From positions 207,501 to 271,500 of the forward strand of contig NZ_CP029797.1 in NCBI RefSeq assembly GCF_003268595.1: 64,000 nucleotides of DNA, written 5' to 3'. The stretch is from Paraliobacillus zengyii (GTDB lineage: Bacteria; Bacillota; Bacilli; Bacillales; Amphibacillaceae). Every line of letters starts with the position of its first letter. Position 1 is the first letter of the stretch. Positions 54,328-63,328 of the stretch are shown here, piece after piece. Under the pieces are notes generated by a model. That model was given only the letters and a program-made list of their open reading frames with translations. It was not told where the DNA came from and made no database searches. The position numbers were made by a program, and so were the translations under genes.

Positions 54328-54924
54328 ATGATTCGTATCGTACTTGCTGAAGACCAGCGTATGCTTCTAGGGGCTATTGGTGCTCTACTTGATTTAGAAG
54401 AGGATATGCAAGTTGTAGGTAAAGCAAGAAATGGGGAAGAAGCTTTAGCTTTAGTCAAAGAACAAAAGCCAGATATTTGTGTAATGGATATTGAAATGCC
54501 AGTGATGACAGGTTTAAATGTTGCAGAAGTGCTAAAAGAAGGTGTTTGTAAAGTTATCATATTAACAACTTTTGCTCGTTCAGGTTACTTTAAACGAGCA
54601 AGAAATGCCAATGTTAGTGGTTATTTATTGAAAGATAGCCCAAGTGAAGATTTAGCAAATGCTATCCGTAAAATTATTGCTGGCGAACGTATCTATGCCC
54701 CCGAATTAATTGATGTTGCTTTTGGAGAAGCAAATCCATTGACAGAGCGAGAAGAACAGGTTATTAGATTAATGGGTGAAGGGAAAAGTACAAAAGAGAT
54801 TGCAGGTAAACTTTTTATTACAAACGGAACCGTTCGCAATTATATATCTGTTATTTTAGCAAAGTTGGAAGTAACGAATCGCATTGAAGCGATTGAAAAG
54901 TTTAAAGAAAAAGGATGGTATTAA
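54328..54924 (+). CDS. desR: LuxR-family response regulator DesR
   Basis: A 198-residue NarL/LuxR-type regulator. The receiver has VLAEDQRMLLGAIGALL, the phospho-aspartate in PDICVMDIEMPVMTGLN near residue 54 and KDSP near 105. The C-terminal helix-turn-helix is PLTEREEQVIRLMGEGKSTK then IAGKLFITNGTVRNYISVIL. Phosphorylated DesR activates des in the cold, probably at the palindrome upstream of that gene. GGGAGGGG precedes the ATG. Confidence 0.93.
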   Translation: MIRIVLAEDQRMLLGAIGALLDLEEDMQVVGKARNGEEALALVKEQKPDICVMDIEMPVMTGLNVAEVLKEGVCKVIILTTFARSGYFKRARNANVSGYLLKDSPSEDLANAIRKIIAGERIYAPELIDVAFGEANPLTEREEQVIRLMGEGKSTKEIAGKLFITNGTVRNYISVILAKLEVTNRIEAIEKFKEKGWY

Positions 54925-54988
54925 AATAATAAGCGTATATTTTCTGGAACCATTTCCAATGAAAGAAATAATTAGGGGTAAATGGGCT

Positions 54989-55021
54989 AAGCTTCTCTGA
55001 ATTAGAAGGGAAGCTTTTTTG
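54989..55021 (+). terminator. Terminator after desR
   Basis: Stem AAGCTTCTCT / AGGGAAGCTT followed by six T. Confidence 0.85.
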
Positions 55022-55214
55022 TTTGGTGATTAATAATGAAGTTGTGACAATTATCACGGTTTTTCCACTCATATTATTGATAGTGTTTTTTAATTAGATT
55101 ATAATTAAATGCGAGTCTGAAAAACTCGCAGAATCGACTAGAAATATGCTATCTTTATTTATGAACTATTAATCACTACTGAGGAAGAATGAATTTCAAA
55201 TAGGAGTGATTATA

Positions 55215-55478
55215 TTGAAAGAAAAAACTACTACTGATAAACAGAAACATACTGAAGAAAACATAGAAGTATGGGCCGATCTTGTAAATATTAAAGATTT
55301 AGTAATGGCGCTTGTAATAACAAGTGTTACAACACTTGGTGCTTATTTTATTGCTCCGAATGAAGATCCGCAACCTTTATTCTTTGGCCTCATTGGTGCT
55401 CTAATCGGTTTTGTGATTTCTAGTTTCCTCATTAAACCAAAAAGAAATTTTGATGAAGCAGAAAGTGAGGAAGAGTAA
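55215..55478 (+). CDS. Small two-helix membrane protein paired with the TctA-like permease
   Basis: An 87-residue protein with hydrophilic ends and two hydrophobic segments (LVMALVITSVTTLGAYFIA, then LFFGLIGALIGFVISSFLI). It ends three bases before the TctA-like permease gene, so the two are probably partners. It is much shorter than a usual TctB and I cannot assign it to a named family. TTG at 55215 is nine bases from GGAG; a GTG three codons earlier is too close. Confidence 0.6.
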   Translation: MKEKTTTDKQKHTEENIEVWADLVNIKDLVMALVITSVTTLGAYFIAPNEDPQPLFFGLIGALIGFVISSFLIKPKRNFDEAESEEE

Positions 55479-55480
55479 GA

Positions 55481-56842
55481 ATGGACGCGGGCTTAATACT
55501 TCAAATGGTCATGGCAGCTGTTGCTGGGACGCTTATTTATACGATTATAGGAATAGCTCCAGGTACAGATGAAACAGCTGTTTTAGCACCAGTAACGCTT
55601 GTTCTAGTACTGACAGGATTAGAACCAATTGTAATTCTATCATTTTTTATTGCTTCCATTATTGCCAAGAAGCTAACTGACTCGATCCCAGTAGCTGTAG
55701 CAGGAATCCCAGGAGGTGTAATGGCAGCACCGATGGTTGAGCATGCACTCGTATTAAAAGCTCATGGGAAATCTGAACTTAGTATTCGTAAAATGGCGTC
55801 TGGTTCTGTAATTGGAACGCTTGTTGCAGTTCCATTAAGTTTACTTTTAGCAAATGCACTAATCCCTATTGCTGAGGATATAAAGAATTATGCTGATCCT
55901 CTTTTTTTCATTGGAGCAATCTTATTAGCGGTTATCTCCAAAAATAGGTGGATTGCACTTGTGTCTATTGTACCATTTGCTATACTTATACAAGGCCTAC
56001 GTCATTTGTATTGGGGTATAGGAGTAGTGCCAGAAGGAACGACTGTTTTCATTTCGTTTTTTTTAGGTATTACGATTGGACCTATTATCTTAACGTTATT
56101 TGAATTACTGAATAAAGATAAGCGAAATGCGTTAGAACGCTTTGATAAAAAGACAATTACCATTAACAAAAAAGATCAATATAAAGGAATACCCAACCCC
56201 TTTAAAATTCTGACGACTCAGGAATTAGGTGCCAGTACGATCTCTGCCTTTTTCGGATCATTATTTTTTATCCTGAGTCCAGTTGGGATTACAATTTTGT
56301 TAGGGGAATTGGTTTCAAGTTTTGTGAAAGATCCGATTAAAAAAAGTTCTTTGGCAATTTCGAGTATGGACGCTTTGACGAATGCGGCGTATATATCTGG
56401 AACGCTTATTCCATTAATAGCACTTGGAATCCCGTTATCTCCGGTAGCCATTGGACCAGCAAATGCATTGTTTAATGCTCCACCAGTATTCACATTAGAA
56501 AATAATATGCATCATATGTTATCAAGTGGAGATTTTGTCTGGGCGGTATTGATTGGTGCGATTGTAGCAATCGCAATTACTTATTTTATAATAATAAAAT
56601 ATGCGCAACGAATTTGTACGTTTGTTTTTAAATGGATTCCACATGAAGCAATGCTTGGACTTTTCTTTGGTTTAGTCCTATTATTGGCTTTCATGGATGG
56701 TGGCTGGATTAATATTGGCGGCGTATTGTTGATCGGTTTAGTAGCAGGTTTTATGCATCGATTAGGCATTAATTACGGGGTTCAATTTATGGTATTATAT
56801 GCTGCACCATGGATTATTAGTAAATTAGCAGGTTTATCTTAG
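55481..56842 (+). CDS. TctA-family tripartite tricarboxylate transporter permease
   Basis: A 453-residue membrane protein of about twelve helices. The TctA-type repeat motifs are visible: GTLIYTIIGIAPGTDETAVL near the N-terminus (family pattern G-x-x-P-G) and SGTLIPLIALGIPLSPVAIG near residue 310 (the second G-I-P motif). In Gram-negatives TctA works with a small permease and a periplasmic binding protein for citrate-like acids. No binding protein is encoded here, so transport may differ. The substrate is unknown. The mevalonate genes follow after 72 bp without a clear terminator. Confidence 0.8.
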   Translation: MDAGLILQMVMAAVAGTLIYTIIGIAPGTDETAVLAPVTLVLVLTGLEPIVILSFFIASIIAKKLTDSIPVAVAGIPGGVMAAPMVEHALVLKAHGKSELSIRKMASGSVIGTLVAVPLSLLLANALIPIAEDIKNYADPLFFIGAILLAVISKNRWIALVSIVPFAILIQGLRHLYWGIGVVPEGTTVFISFFLGITIGPIILTLFELLNKDKRNALERFDKKTITINKKDQYKGIPNPFKILTTQELGASTISAFFGSLFFILSPVGITILLGELVSSFVKDPIKKSSLAISSMDALTNAAYISGTLIPLIALGIPLSPVAIGPANALFNAPPVFTLENNMHHMLSSGDFVWAVLIGAIVAIAITYFIIIKYAQRICTFVFKWIPHEAMLGLFFGLVLLLAFMDGGWINIGGVLLIGLVAGFMHRLGINYGVQFMVLYAAPWIISKLAGLS

Positions 56843-56914
56843 ATAGGCAACGGGAATTTTTAATTTGCATGCCCAAAAAAATCTCGCAGATAGATTAAAA
56901 GGAGAGGCATCATC

Positions 56915-57859
56915 ATGTTAGAACTACCACAAAAAACAGTAATAGGTAGCGCGCATAGTAAGTTAATTTTAGTTGGAGAGCACGCTGTCGTTTATGGTGA
57001 ACCAGCTATCGCGCTACCGTTTCCAGAAATAGAAGTAAAAGCAACGGTTGATCAAGTTGATGGACCAATTCAGATTAATAGCAGTTTCTACTATGGTTTA
57101 CTCAGCGATATGCCAGATAAGTTAGAAGGACTTGCAATCTGTATAAAAAAAACTTGTAAAGAATTAGATCAAGATGCAACAGGATTTCGTATTCAAATTG
57201 AGTCTAGTATTCCTATAGGACGTGGTTTAGGGTCAAGCGCTGCGATAGCAATTGCAATTGTTCGTAGTTTATACGCATATTATGAGCATGATTTATCGAG
57301 AAATGATTTAATGAAACTCGTTGATATTGCAGAAACATATGCGCATGGAAGTCCTAGTGGAATTGATATGGCGGCTGCGAGTAGCGAAGTGCCGATTTGG
57401 TTTGAAAAAGATAAGGAAATAGAGCATGTCTATATTAATAAGCCTTTTCATTTAGTTGTAGCTGATACTGGACGAATAGGTGACACACATGCAGCTGTCG
57501 CTAGTATCAAAGAGCAATATAAAGTAGATTTCACTGAAACGAAACTGTCCATTGCACATTTAGGCGAACTAACAACACAAGCAAGAACAGCACTTCACGA
57601 TGGAGACCATTCTTTATTAGGCATGTTATTAAATCGAGCACAAGATGAGTTGTCGAAATTGGGCGTAAGTGATGAAGGCATCGATCGCTTAACAAAAGTT
57701 GCACGTAAATCAGGTGCTCTTGGTGCAAAACTGACTGGTGGAGGTCGTGGGGGATGTATTATCGCTCTAGCGAAAAGTATCAAACATGCTAAAGAGATTG
57801 CTGATGATTTGTTGCATGCAGGTGCTGACCAAACATGGTATTTTACAGTTGGTGAATGA
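56915..57859 (+). CDS. mvk: Mevalonate kinase
   Basis: First phosphorylation step of the mevalonate pathway to isopentenyl diphosphate. The 314-residue GHMP kinase has the N-terminal motif SKLILVGEHAVVYGEPAIAL, the phosphate-binding loop PIGRGLGSSAAIAIAIV near residue 108 and the C-terminal KLTGGGRGGCIIAL. AAAGGAGAGG precedes the ATG. It heads a three-gene kinase/decarboxylase operon in the order seen in staphylococci and streptococci. Confidence 0.93.
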   Translation: MLELPQKTVIGSAHSKLILVGEHAVVYGEPAIALPFPEIEVKATVDQVDGPIQINSSFYYGLLSDMPDKLEGLAICIKKTCKELDQDATGFRIQIESSIPIGRGLGSSAAIAIAIVRSLYAYYEHDLSRNDLMKLVDIAETYAHGSPSGIDMAAASSEVPIWFEKDKEIEHVYINKPFHLVVADTGRIGDTHAAVASIKEQYKVDFTETKLSIAHLGELTTQARTALHDGDHSLLGMLLNRAQDELSKLGVSDEGIDRLTKVARKSGALGAKLTGGGRGGCIIALAKSIKHAKEIADDLLHAGADQTWYFTVGE

Positions 57860-57910
57860 ATAACAGATTGCTGAATCGGTGAAAGTAAGATTGAAAAGGG
57901 GTTTTATATC

Positions 57911-58888
57911 ATGAAAGCTGCTGCAAAGGCACATACGAATATCGCTTTAATTAAATATTGGGGAAAACGTGATGAGCAGCTTTTTTTGCCAACAAATAGC
58001 AGTATCTCTCTTACGTTAGATAAGTTTTATACAGAAACCTCTGTTGCGTTTGATCCAGACTTAGACACAGATCAATTTTTTCTGAATGGCCAACAAGCTG
58101 ACCAAAAGGAAACAGCCAAGATAACAAGCTTTCTTGATCGAATCCGTATTATGTCAGGTAAATCTCTTTATGCAAAAATTGATTCCGAAAACCATGTTCC
58201 GACTGCGGCTGGTTTTGCATCGTCTGCATCTGGTTTTGCAGCACTGGCAACAGCTGCAACAAAAGCGATTGGTTTAGATCTTGATGATCGCAAATTATCA
58301 CAAATTGCCAGACAAGGTTCCGGTTCGGCAAGTCGATCAATCTTTGGAGGATATGTTGAATGGCAAAAGGGTGAAAAAAACGATGGTTCTGACTGTTACG
58401 CACTTCCGATTTTAGGTGAACAAGCATGGGATCTTCGCATTTTGTCTGTAGAAGTAACGACAAAAGAGAAAAAGATTCTAAGTAGAGAAGGAATGAAACG
58501 AACGGTTGAGACGTCCCCATTCTATTCTGGATGGCTTGAAGCTGTCGAGAAAGACCTAATTACTGCAAGAGCAGCTATTAAAGCAACAGATTTTGAAAAA
58601 CTAGGACATGTAGTTGAGGCAAATGCATTGAAGATGCATGCGACAACATTAGGTGCTAATCCACCTTTTATGTATTGGCAAAGTGCTACGGTTGAGGTTC
58701 TTCAAGAGGTTCAAGAGCTTCGAGCAAGTGGAGTAGAGGCTTATTTTACAATTGATGCTGGACCAAACGTAAAAGTACTTTGTAAGCCAGAAGATGAAGC
58801 GAAAATCATGGAGAAGTTATCATTATTACCTGTTGTTCGAGAAATTCATCCTTGCCGTCCTGGACCAGGCATTTCGTATTTATCCTGA
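57911..58888 (+). CDS. mvaD: Diphosphomevalonate decarboxylase
   Basis: Converts mevalonate diphosphate to isopentenyl diphosphate with ATP. A 325-residue GHMP-fold protein with the family N-terminus AKAHTNIALIKYWGKRDEQL, the loop PTAAGFASSASGFAALATAA near residue 98, and GSGSASRSIFGGYVEW near 137 with the catalytic arginine region. The catalytic Asp lies in YFTIDAGPNVKVLC. It follows mvk by 51 bp; AAAAGGGG precedes the ATG. Confidence 0.95.
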   Translation: MKAAAKAHTNIALIKYWGKRDEQLFLPTNSSISLTLDKFYTETSVAFDPDLDTDQFFLNGQQADQKETAKITSFLDRIRIMSGKSLYAKIDSENHVPTAAGFASSASGFAALATAATKAIGLDLDDRKLSQIARQGSGSASRSIFGGYVEWQKGEKNDGSDCYALPILGEQAWDLRILSVEVTTKEKKILSREGMKRTVETSPFYSGWLEAVEKDLITARAAIKATDFEKLGHVVEANALKMHATTLGANPPFMYWQSATVEVLQEVQELRASGVEAYFTIDAGPNVKVLCKPEDEAKIMEKLSLLPVVREIHPCRPGPGISYLS

Positions 58889-58930
58889 GAATGTTAGTTA
58901 AAAGTGTGATTGGAAGAGGGAGGCACCATC

Positions 58931-60028
58931 ATGGAAGACGCAACTTATGTCGTCAAAGTACCAGGTAAGTTAATGATTGCTGGTGAATATGCAGTAACAG
59001 AACCTAATCAAGCGTCGATTGTTGTGGCAGTAGATCGTTATATTACTGCTAAGATAGTGACCAGTAAGGTAAATCAACTTACTCTTCCACAACTCGGATT
59101 GGATCATGTGACGTGGGATATTAAATCTGGTATCGTCAATTTTCCTTCAGAAGACAAACGACTTCGTTTTATTCAAAATGCCTTTCACGTTGTGTATCAA
59201 TATCTTCACGAAAGAGATATTAGCATAAAGCCTTTTCACTTAGCTGTAACAAGTGAATTAGATGATCCTTCTGGAAAGAAATATGGATTAGGCTCAAGTG
59301 CAGCAATAGTTGTTGCAGTCGTAACAACCATGTTAAAGCTCCACGATTCTCATAAAGGAAAGGTTAATCCCGACATTATTTTTAAACTTGCTGCTATTGC
59401 ACATTTTAAAACACAGGGAAACGGATCGTGTGCTGATATTGCTGCGTCAACTTATGGTGGGTGGTTACATTACACGGCATTTTCTGCTGATTGGTTAGTG
59501 GAACAAATACATAAAGTAACTAGTATTTCTACATTAGTTGAGTCACAATGGCCGATGTTACAGGTAGATTCTATTACCCCACCAACAGAACTACACTTTT
59601 GTGTTGGTTGGACTGGAGAATCTGCAGCAACTGCCCCAATGGTTTCACATGTGCAACAGTTTTGTAATGAGAATCCAGAAGCCTATCAAAATTTTCTAAC
59701 TGAGAGTTCTCGCGCAGTAAATAAAATCGCTACTGGTTTTCTGCAAAATGATAGTGATATGGTCATGAGAGGTATGAGGGATAATCGCTTTATCCTATTA
59801 AAAATAGCTGAACTAGCACACGTAACAATTGAAACACCTGAACTAAAACGGCTAGCCAATATTGCAGAACAATATGGAAGTGGTAAATCGTCTGGAGCTG
59901 GCGGTGGTGATTGTGGTATTGCATTTGTTAAGAAAGAATCACAGGCAGAAAAACTTAAATTAGAGTGGGAAAAGGTAGCCATTCATTCTCTTAATTTAAA
60001 AGCGTCTTTACAAGGTGCATATAAATAA
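58931..60028 (+). CDS. mvaK2: Phosphomevalonate kinase
   Basis: Phosphorylates mevalonate-5-phosphate, the step between the two preceding enzymes. 365 residues. The GHMP motifs are VVKVPGKLMIAGEYAVTEPN at the start, KYGLGSSAAIVVAVVTTMLK near residue 115 and GSGKSSGAGGGDCGIAFV near 325. GGGAGG is nine bases before the ATG at 58931; an earlier in-frame start overlaps that site. Type 2 isopentenyl diphosphate isomerase, often the next gene, is not present here. Confidence 0.93.
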   Translation: MEDATYVVKVPGKLMIAGEYAVTEPNQASIVVAVDRYITAKIVTSKVNQLTLPQLGLDHVTWDIKSGIVNFPSEDKRLRFIQNAFHVVYQYLHERDISIKPFHLAVTSELDDPSGKKYGLGSSAAIVVAVVTTMLKLHDSHKGKVNPDIIFKLAAIAHFKTQGNGSCADIAASTYGGWLHYTAFSADWLVEQIHKVTSISTLVESQWPMLQVDSITPPTELHFCVGWTGESAATAPMVSHVQQFCNENPEAYQNFLTESSRAVNKIATGFLQNDSDMVMRGMRDNRFILLKIAELAHVTIETPELKRLANIAEQYGSGKSSGAGGGDCGIAFVKKESQAEKLKLEWEKVAIHSLNLKASLQGAYK

Positions 60029-60090
60029 TGTTTTATTTTCACCTTAAAGAGAAAAATAAAATAAAGTAAGAAAATGGAGTGTCTATTCAA

Positions 60091-60570
60091 ATGAAAAAAA
60101 TATATGGCTTTTTCACTATTGTTTTTAGTGTCTTTATAATTGCAGCATGTAATTCAGAAGAAGAGACAGATACGACAATAGATAATGAAGAAACAATTGA
60201 GCAGGAAAATGAAGATATGAGTGAAAGTGATTCAACTAACGAAACGGAAGAACAAGCAAGTGAAGGAAATGATACGACGGAAGAGTCAGTAAATGAAGAG
60301 AATGAATCAGATACAGCCAGTGAAGAAGAGAGTACAAGTAATGAAGAAACTGTTGATGGAGTTACCGAAGGCGAAGCGGAAGAAATAGTACGTAATGAAG
60401 CGGAAGGCATAGAAGATCTTATTGTGGCAGTTGACCATCTTAATGAGGAAGGTAATTATGTTGTGCATGTATATGAAATAGTTGAGAATGATGGTAGTTC
60501 TCATACGGCAACATACGGTTGGTATATTGTGAACGCAATAGACGGCACAGTAGAAAATATGATGGAGTAA
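60091..60570 (+). CDS. Acidic lipoprotein with PepSY-like C-terminus
   Basis: A 159-residue predicted lipoprotein. The signal peptide FFTIVFSVFIIAAC has its lipobox cysteine near residue 20. An extremely acidic Glu/Ser/Thr/Asn linker of about 75 residues follows, then a small domain TEGEAEEIVRNEAEGIEDLI ending GWYIVNAIDGTVENMME, which resembles a PepSY repeat. The low-complexity linker would span the wall. The function is unknown. The ATG at 60091 is preceded by GGAGTG. Confidence 0.7.
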   Translation: MKKIYGFFTIVFSVFIIAACNSEEETDTTIDNEETIEQENEDMSESDSTNETEEQASEGNDTTEESVNEENESDTASEEESTSNEETVDGVTEGEAEEIVRNEAEGIEDLIVAVDHLNEEGNYVVHVYEIVENDGSSHTATYGWYIVNAIDGTVENMME

Positions 60571-60614
60571 TACAATCATGTAAGTTGAATGGTGTCTTTC
60601 AAAAAATAATAAAG

Positions 60615-60662
60615 ATAAAATAATGGAGCATTCACAGTATAAGAAGGCTCCATTATTTTATG
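60615..60662. terminator. Bidirectional terminator
   Basis: Stem AAAATAATGGAGC / GGCTCCATTATTTT between two convergent genes. Confidence 0.8.
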
Positions 60663-60663
60663 T

Positions 60664-61065
60664 TTAATTATCTTTTCTTGAGTGATCGATTGCTTTGATA
60701 AAATATGCTGTTGGTAATAGGACCCCGATGGCTGCTTCCAATAAAGAAAAGAACCTTGCAGCTCCAACTGGGAGCATATCACCATAACCAACTGATAAGA
60801 GGGTAACACCACTATAGTATAGAAGATTCAAGAAATTATGATCAATCGGTTGTTTGTCTGTTATCGTTTGTACTAAAACGGCATCCTGTAGGGCTAATGC
60901 GTAATATAAAAGGGCAAACCCAATCATCACCCCAGTTAATACAAAGAATAACTTCATAAACAATACTGTACTAAAATAACTCTTTTTATATGCTTTGTTA
61001 TTAAAAAAATAATATAAATTAAATACGATTATTAGAATCGCTAGACCAACTAAAAATTGAGACAT
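60664..61065 (-). CDS. Two-helix potassium channel
   Basis: A 133-residue protein. An N-terminal helix pair (FLVGLAILIIVFNLYYFF, then LFFVLTGVMIGFALLYYAL) precedes the pore helix and selectivity filter SGVTLLSVGYGDMLPVG (near residue 93) and a final inner helix. The TLLSVGYGD sequence marks an ion_trans_2 potassium channel subunit, expected to form tetramers. No regulatory RCK domain is attached. AGAGGTGAAAG fixes the ATG at 61065. Confidence 0.87.
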   Translation of the reverse strand: MSQFLVGLAILIIVFNLYYFFNNKAYKKSYFSTVLFMKLFFVLTGVMIGFALLYYALALQDAVLVQTITDKQPIDHNFLNLLYYSGVTLLSVGYGDMLPVGAARFFSLLEAAIGVLLPTAYFIKAIDHSRKDN

Positions 61066-61123
61066 CTCTTTCACCTCTACTCGGTATATCACCTACTTAA
61101 GAAGAAGTTAAACATTTTTGAAA

Positions 61124-62113
61124 CTAGGTTTTCATTAATAAGTAAATAAAGTAACTACCACCGATTACCGAAACAACTAAGCCAACAGGTATTTCTGATG
61201 GAGCGAGCATATTACGGCCAACAGTATCTGCGATAAGGAGCAATAACGCCCCTAATAAGGCCGCGGTAGGTAGCATTACCCCATGTCGTGCACCAACTAA
61301 TTTTCTTGCTAAGTGTGGAATAACAAGTCCAAGAAAAGCTATCGCACCACCGACTGCAACACTTGCTCCAGCAAGTGCTACAGCAATAAATAAGAGAAAC
61401 ATTCTTTCTCGTTCAACACTTGTACCTAAACCTTTGGCAGTCTCATCACCTAAGTGGAGTGTGTCTAGTGTACGTGCTTTATAAAATACTACTGGAATGA
61501 AGACGACAATCCATGGTAATAATGCAAGTACATATCGCCAATCGGTACCAGAAATACTTCCGGAAAGCCAAACAGTGGCTTGCATAAAGTCTGTAGGATC
61601 CATTTTCAACTGAAAAACAATAATTAAAGCTGAAAAAGCTGAGTTAATCCCAATTCCAACAAGAATTAGACGAATAGGTGAGACTCCATCTTTCCAAGAA
61701 ATTGTATAGATCAAAGTTGCAGCAATTGTCGCCCCAATAAGAGCGGCAAGAGGTAATAAAAATACCGATGTTCCAGATCCTTCTGAAAAGAAAATAAATA
61801 ATACAACAGCGAAACCTGCGCCCGCATTTATTCCAAGAATACCTGGATCAGCTAATTCGTTATGTGTAACACTTTGTAAAATCGCTCCGGATATAGCCAT
61901 ACCCGCACCAATAAGAATTGCAATAATCATACGTGGTAAGCGAAAATCAAATAAAACTAGCTCATTTTGCGCAGTGCCATTACCAATGACTGTATCCCAT
62001 ACCTCTGTTGGTGTGATTGACATAGTTCCTAGATTAAGACTGATTATAAGCGTCGCTAAAATAGTAAAAAATAAAATGATAAATACAATTAAAGATTTAT
62101 TTATTTTCAACAT
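61124..62113 (-). CDS. FecCD-family iron-siderophore permease (second locus, subunit 2)
   Basis: A 329-residue permease strongly similar to the one at 39278-40297: FDFRLPRMIIAILIGAGMAI, GAILQSVTHNELADPGILGI and the ATPase-contact loop GAIAFLGLVIPHLARKLVG. About nine or ten helices. Its start overlaps the stop of the upstream permease by one base (TAATG). No ATPase gene is seen in this window. Confidence 0.93.
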   Translation of the reverse strand: MLKINKSLIVFIILFFTILATLIISLNLGTMSITPTEVWDTVIGNGTAQNELVLFDFRLPRMIIAILIGAGMAISGAILQSVTHNELADPGILGINAGAGFAVVLFIFFSEGSGTSVFLLPLAALIGATIAATLIYTISWKDGVSPIRLILVGIGINSAFSALIIVFQLKMDPTDFMQATVWLSGSISGTDWRYVLALLPWIVVFIPVVFYKARTLDTLHLGDETAKGLGTSVERERMFLLFIAVALAGASVAVGGAIAFLGLVIPHLARKLVGARHGVMLPTAALLGALLLLIADTVGRNMLAPSEIPVGLVVSVIGGSYFIYLLMKT

Positions 62114-63150
62114 TAGAGCCCTCTCCCTTCGCGCCGTGCTAAATAAAGGAAGAATGGTACGCCAACTAAAGCAGTAACGGTTCCTACAGGTGTTTCAAAT
62201 GGTGGATTAACCATTCGCGAAGCGGTATCAGCTAGAACAAGTAAAAGGGCTCCCAAAATCGCAGCACAAGGAATGATCCATCTATAATTAACACCAACAA
62301 GAAAACGAGTAATATGAGGGATTACCAGTCCTATAAAACCGATTGTCCCGGAAATTGAAATAGAAGCACCAGTTAATAACAAGACGACTAATGTTCCGGT
62401 TATTTTTACAGTGGCGGTTTGTTGTCCAAGGCCTCTAGCCACATCATCTCCAAGATTTAATACTGTGATTGAATTAGCAAGAAGAAAGGCGATAATTAAC
62501 CCGATTACTGTAATTGGTGCTAATAATTGCACGTGTACCCATTGAACCCCTGCTACACCTCCTGCATACCAAAAACTGATATCTTTTGCTATATTAAAAT
62601 GAATTGCAAGACCAGATGAAATTGCGCTTAATAGAGCGGTTGCTGCTGTTCCAGCTAAAGCTAGTTTAACAGGTGTTAAACCGCTTTTTGAAATGGATCC
62701 GACACCAAAGACAATTCCAGTTCCTAACCCAGCGCCGAGGAATGCCCATAGCATCATAATTAAATTAGAAGCTTGGGGTGTAAGTACTAGTGCTAAAGCC
62801 ATCATAAAACTTGCTCCAGCAGTCACCCCCATGATGGAAGGAGAAGCAAGAGCATTCCTTGTCATACCTTGCATAATGGCACCAGAAACGGCGAGAGAAG
62901 CTCCGATCATAGCTGCTGCAAGTCCTCTAGGGATACGCAGGCCGCGGATTATTTGGTGAGAAGATTGAGTTGGATCAAAAGCGATTAAACTTTGCCAGAT
63001 TGTATCAAATTGAATATCAGCAGCACCATACATAATGGATAGACCTAGTGATAAAATAAGTAAGCCCAATCCACCGATTAATATAAAGGTAGCGATAATC
63101 GGACGTGAGATAAATTGTGTTGTTTTTTTAGATGAAGTAGTTGCGGACAT
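62113..63150 (-). CDS. FecCD-family iron-siderophore permease (second locus, subunit 1)
   Basis: A 345-residue permease, paralogue of 38214-39278, with IIRGLRIPRGLAAAMIGASL, GAIMQGMTRNALASPSIMGV and GTIGFIGLVIPHITRFLVG. GGGAG lies eight bases before the ATG at 63150; a TTG two codons earlier is less well placed. It diverges from the binding-protein gene, and Fur boxes lie in the gap between them. Confidence 0.93.
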   Translation of the reverse strand: MSATTSSKKTTQFISRPIIATFILIGGLGLLILSLGLSIMYGAADIQFDTIWQSLIAFDPTQSSHQIIRGLRIPRGLAAAMIGASLAVSGAIMQGMTRNALASPSIMGVTAGASFMMALALVLTPQASNLIMMLWAFLGAGLGTGIVFGVGSISKSGLTPVKLALAGTAATALLSAISSGLAIHFNIAKDISFWYAGGVAGVQWVHVQLLAPITVIGLIIAFLLANSITVLNLGDDVARGLGQQTATVKITGTLVVLLLTGASISISGTIGFIGLVIPHITRFLVGVNYRWIIPCAAILGALLLVLADTASRMVNPPFETPVGTVTALVGVPFFLYLARREGRGL

Positions 63151-63174
63151 ATGCAAGGCTCCCTACTTTAAAAT

Positions 63175-63193
63175 TGAGAATTGTTATCATTAT
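63175..63193. promoter_or_regulatory. Fur box before the permease genes
   Basis: TGAGAATTGTTATCATTAT, close to the Fur consensus, 25 bp upstream of the minus-strand permease start. Confidence 0.75.
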
Positions 63194-63270
63194 AGTATAA
63201 GGTATAGCTAGAGACAATGGTAGTTTGTTGAATTAGATCAAATAGGGTAAAATTATCTTGTAATTGAGAA

Positions 63271-63289
63271 TGAAAATTGTTATCATTAG
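63271..63289. promoter_or_regulatory. Fur box before the siderophore-binding lipoprotein
   Basis: TGAAAATTGTTATCATTAG, preceded by an overlapping TGAGAATGA half-site, about 40 bp upstream of the plus-strand gene. Confidence 0.75.
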
Positions 63290-63328
63290 TAAAGTTATGA
63301 AGTGATACAAATAAGGAGGATTTTAATA

